This document shows, one piece after another, positions 63,656 through 64,000 of a stretch of 64,000 bases of DNA. The translations under genes were made by a program, and so were the position numbers. How positions within the stretch are numbered: position 1 is the stretch's first letter; the number at the start of each line of letters is the position of its first letter. The DNA lies in contig CAYXVG010000032.1 in the NCBI GenBank assembly GCA_964468205.1, positions 1 through 64,000 on the forward strand, written 5' to 3'. This DNA is from CAWELS01 sp964468205 (GTDB taxonomy: Bacteria; Acidobacteriota; Terriglobia; Bryobacterales; Bryobacteraceae). The notes beneath the pieces were generated by a model that worked only from the letters and a program-made list of their open reading frames with translations, had not been told where the DNA came from and searched no databases.

Positions 63656-64000
63656 TCTGGCAGCCGTTCCAGGTGAAGCCGAGCCGCTCCAACACGCACC
63701 GCCTGCTGCGCCATCTGGGTTTGAGCTGCCAGCGCCCTCTACGCCGGGTTTACGAGCAGGACGCGGCGCGGGTGGAACGCTGGAAGCAGGAAGAGTTCCC
63801 GCTAATCCGCCAGTTGGCCAAGCAGGCCGGGGCCGAGATCTGCTTCAGCGACGAGTGCGGCGTCTGCAGCGACCACCACAGCGGCGCCACCTGGGGGCCG
63901 AAGGGCCGCACGCCGGTCGTGCAGAGCACAGGCGCCCGGTTTCGCTTCAACCTGATCTCGGCGATCAACAGTCTCGGCCAGATGCGGTTCATGTTGACCG
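63655..64000 (+). mobile_element. IS630-family transposase, 5'-truncated and running off the window
   Basis: An open frame from 63655 to the right edge encodes the middle of an IS630-type DDE transposase: SNTHRLLRHLGLSCQRPLRR (end of the HTH part), YEQDAARVERWKQEEFP, then the catalytic region EICFSDECGVCSDHHSG with an Asp-Glu pair, WGPKGRTPVV and FNLISAINSLGQMRF. The first ~100 residues (N-terminal helix-turn-helix) are absent; the frame instead abuts the broken methyltransferase gene. The rest of the element lies outside the window. Confidence 0.78.

Overview
The window is GC-rich, densely packed bacterial chromosome from a draft assembly; a run of ten N lies inside one gene at 38690-38699. 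The gene families point to Acidobacteriota, probably the Bryobacterales/Solibacter group. These are a large Oar-like TonB receptor with an N-terminal carboxypeptidase-regulatory domain, a DUF1592/DUF1587 cytochrome paired with a Tat-exported DUF1552 protein, DUF1080, DUF4159, DUF4252 and DUF507 proteins, and many secreted sugar-active enzymes. This assignment is inferred from family content; no rRNA or complete tRNA was seen.

Layout. 1-10.7 kb: a long imperfect palindrome, an unrecognised 1067-residue protein, a GH3 glucosidase lipoprotein, a polytopic membrane protein, D-lactate dehydrogenase, an MscS channel, two small membrane proteins and a secreted repetitive protein. 10.8-15.2 kb: housekeeping genes (DUF507, ribokinase, ribulose-phosphate epimerase, BamD, YajQ). 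15.3-19.4 kb: a tightly packed minus-strand operon of ATP-grasp ligase, alpha-E protein, Anbu proteasome-like peptidase and transglutaminase. 19.65-19.8 kb: a structured gene-free segment ending in the clearest intrinsic terminator of the window. 19.9-26.5 kb: a Gfo/Idh/MocA oxidoreductase, OsmC, and an overlapping run of DUF5060 glycosidase, amidohydrolase and membrane protein. 26.5-32.7 kb: a KamA-like radical SAM enzyme, an orphan MurF C-terminal domain, a sugar isomerase/epimerase-like protein, and an ECF sigma/anti-sigma operon with two exported proteins. 32.8-43 kb: a five-heme cytochrome, a Tat-signal pyruvyltransferase-like protein, a dynamin-like GTPase, the DUF1592/DUF1552 pair, DUF4159 and DUF1080 proteins.

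43-55.3 kb is a carbohydrate region: a double alpha/beta hydrolase with a membrane partner, GH10 xylanase, Cys-type sulfatase directly downstream of a radical SAM/SPASM enzyme, an SMP-30 lipoprotein, a beta-helix protein and a TonB receptor. It looks like a system for taking up and degrading a (possibly sulfated) plant or algal polysaccharide.

55.7-64 kb has a different character. An amber-interrupted transposase remnant, a XRE regulator / six-PAS histidine kinase / HDOD response regulator / degenerate HD-GYP response regulator operon, a broken methyltransferase and a truncated IS630 transposase suggest an acquired signalling island.

The least described biology here is the Anbu-transglutaminase-ATP-grasp operon, the structured transcript candidate at 19.65-19.8 kb, the sulfatase/radical SAM pair and the signalling island with its catalytically dead HD-GYP domain.
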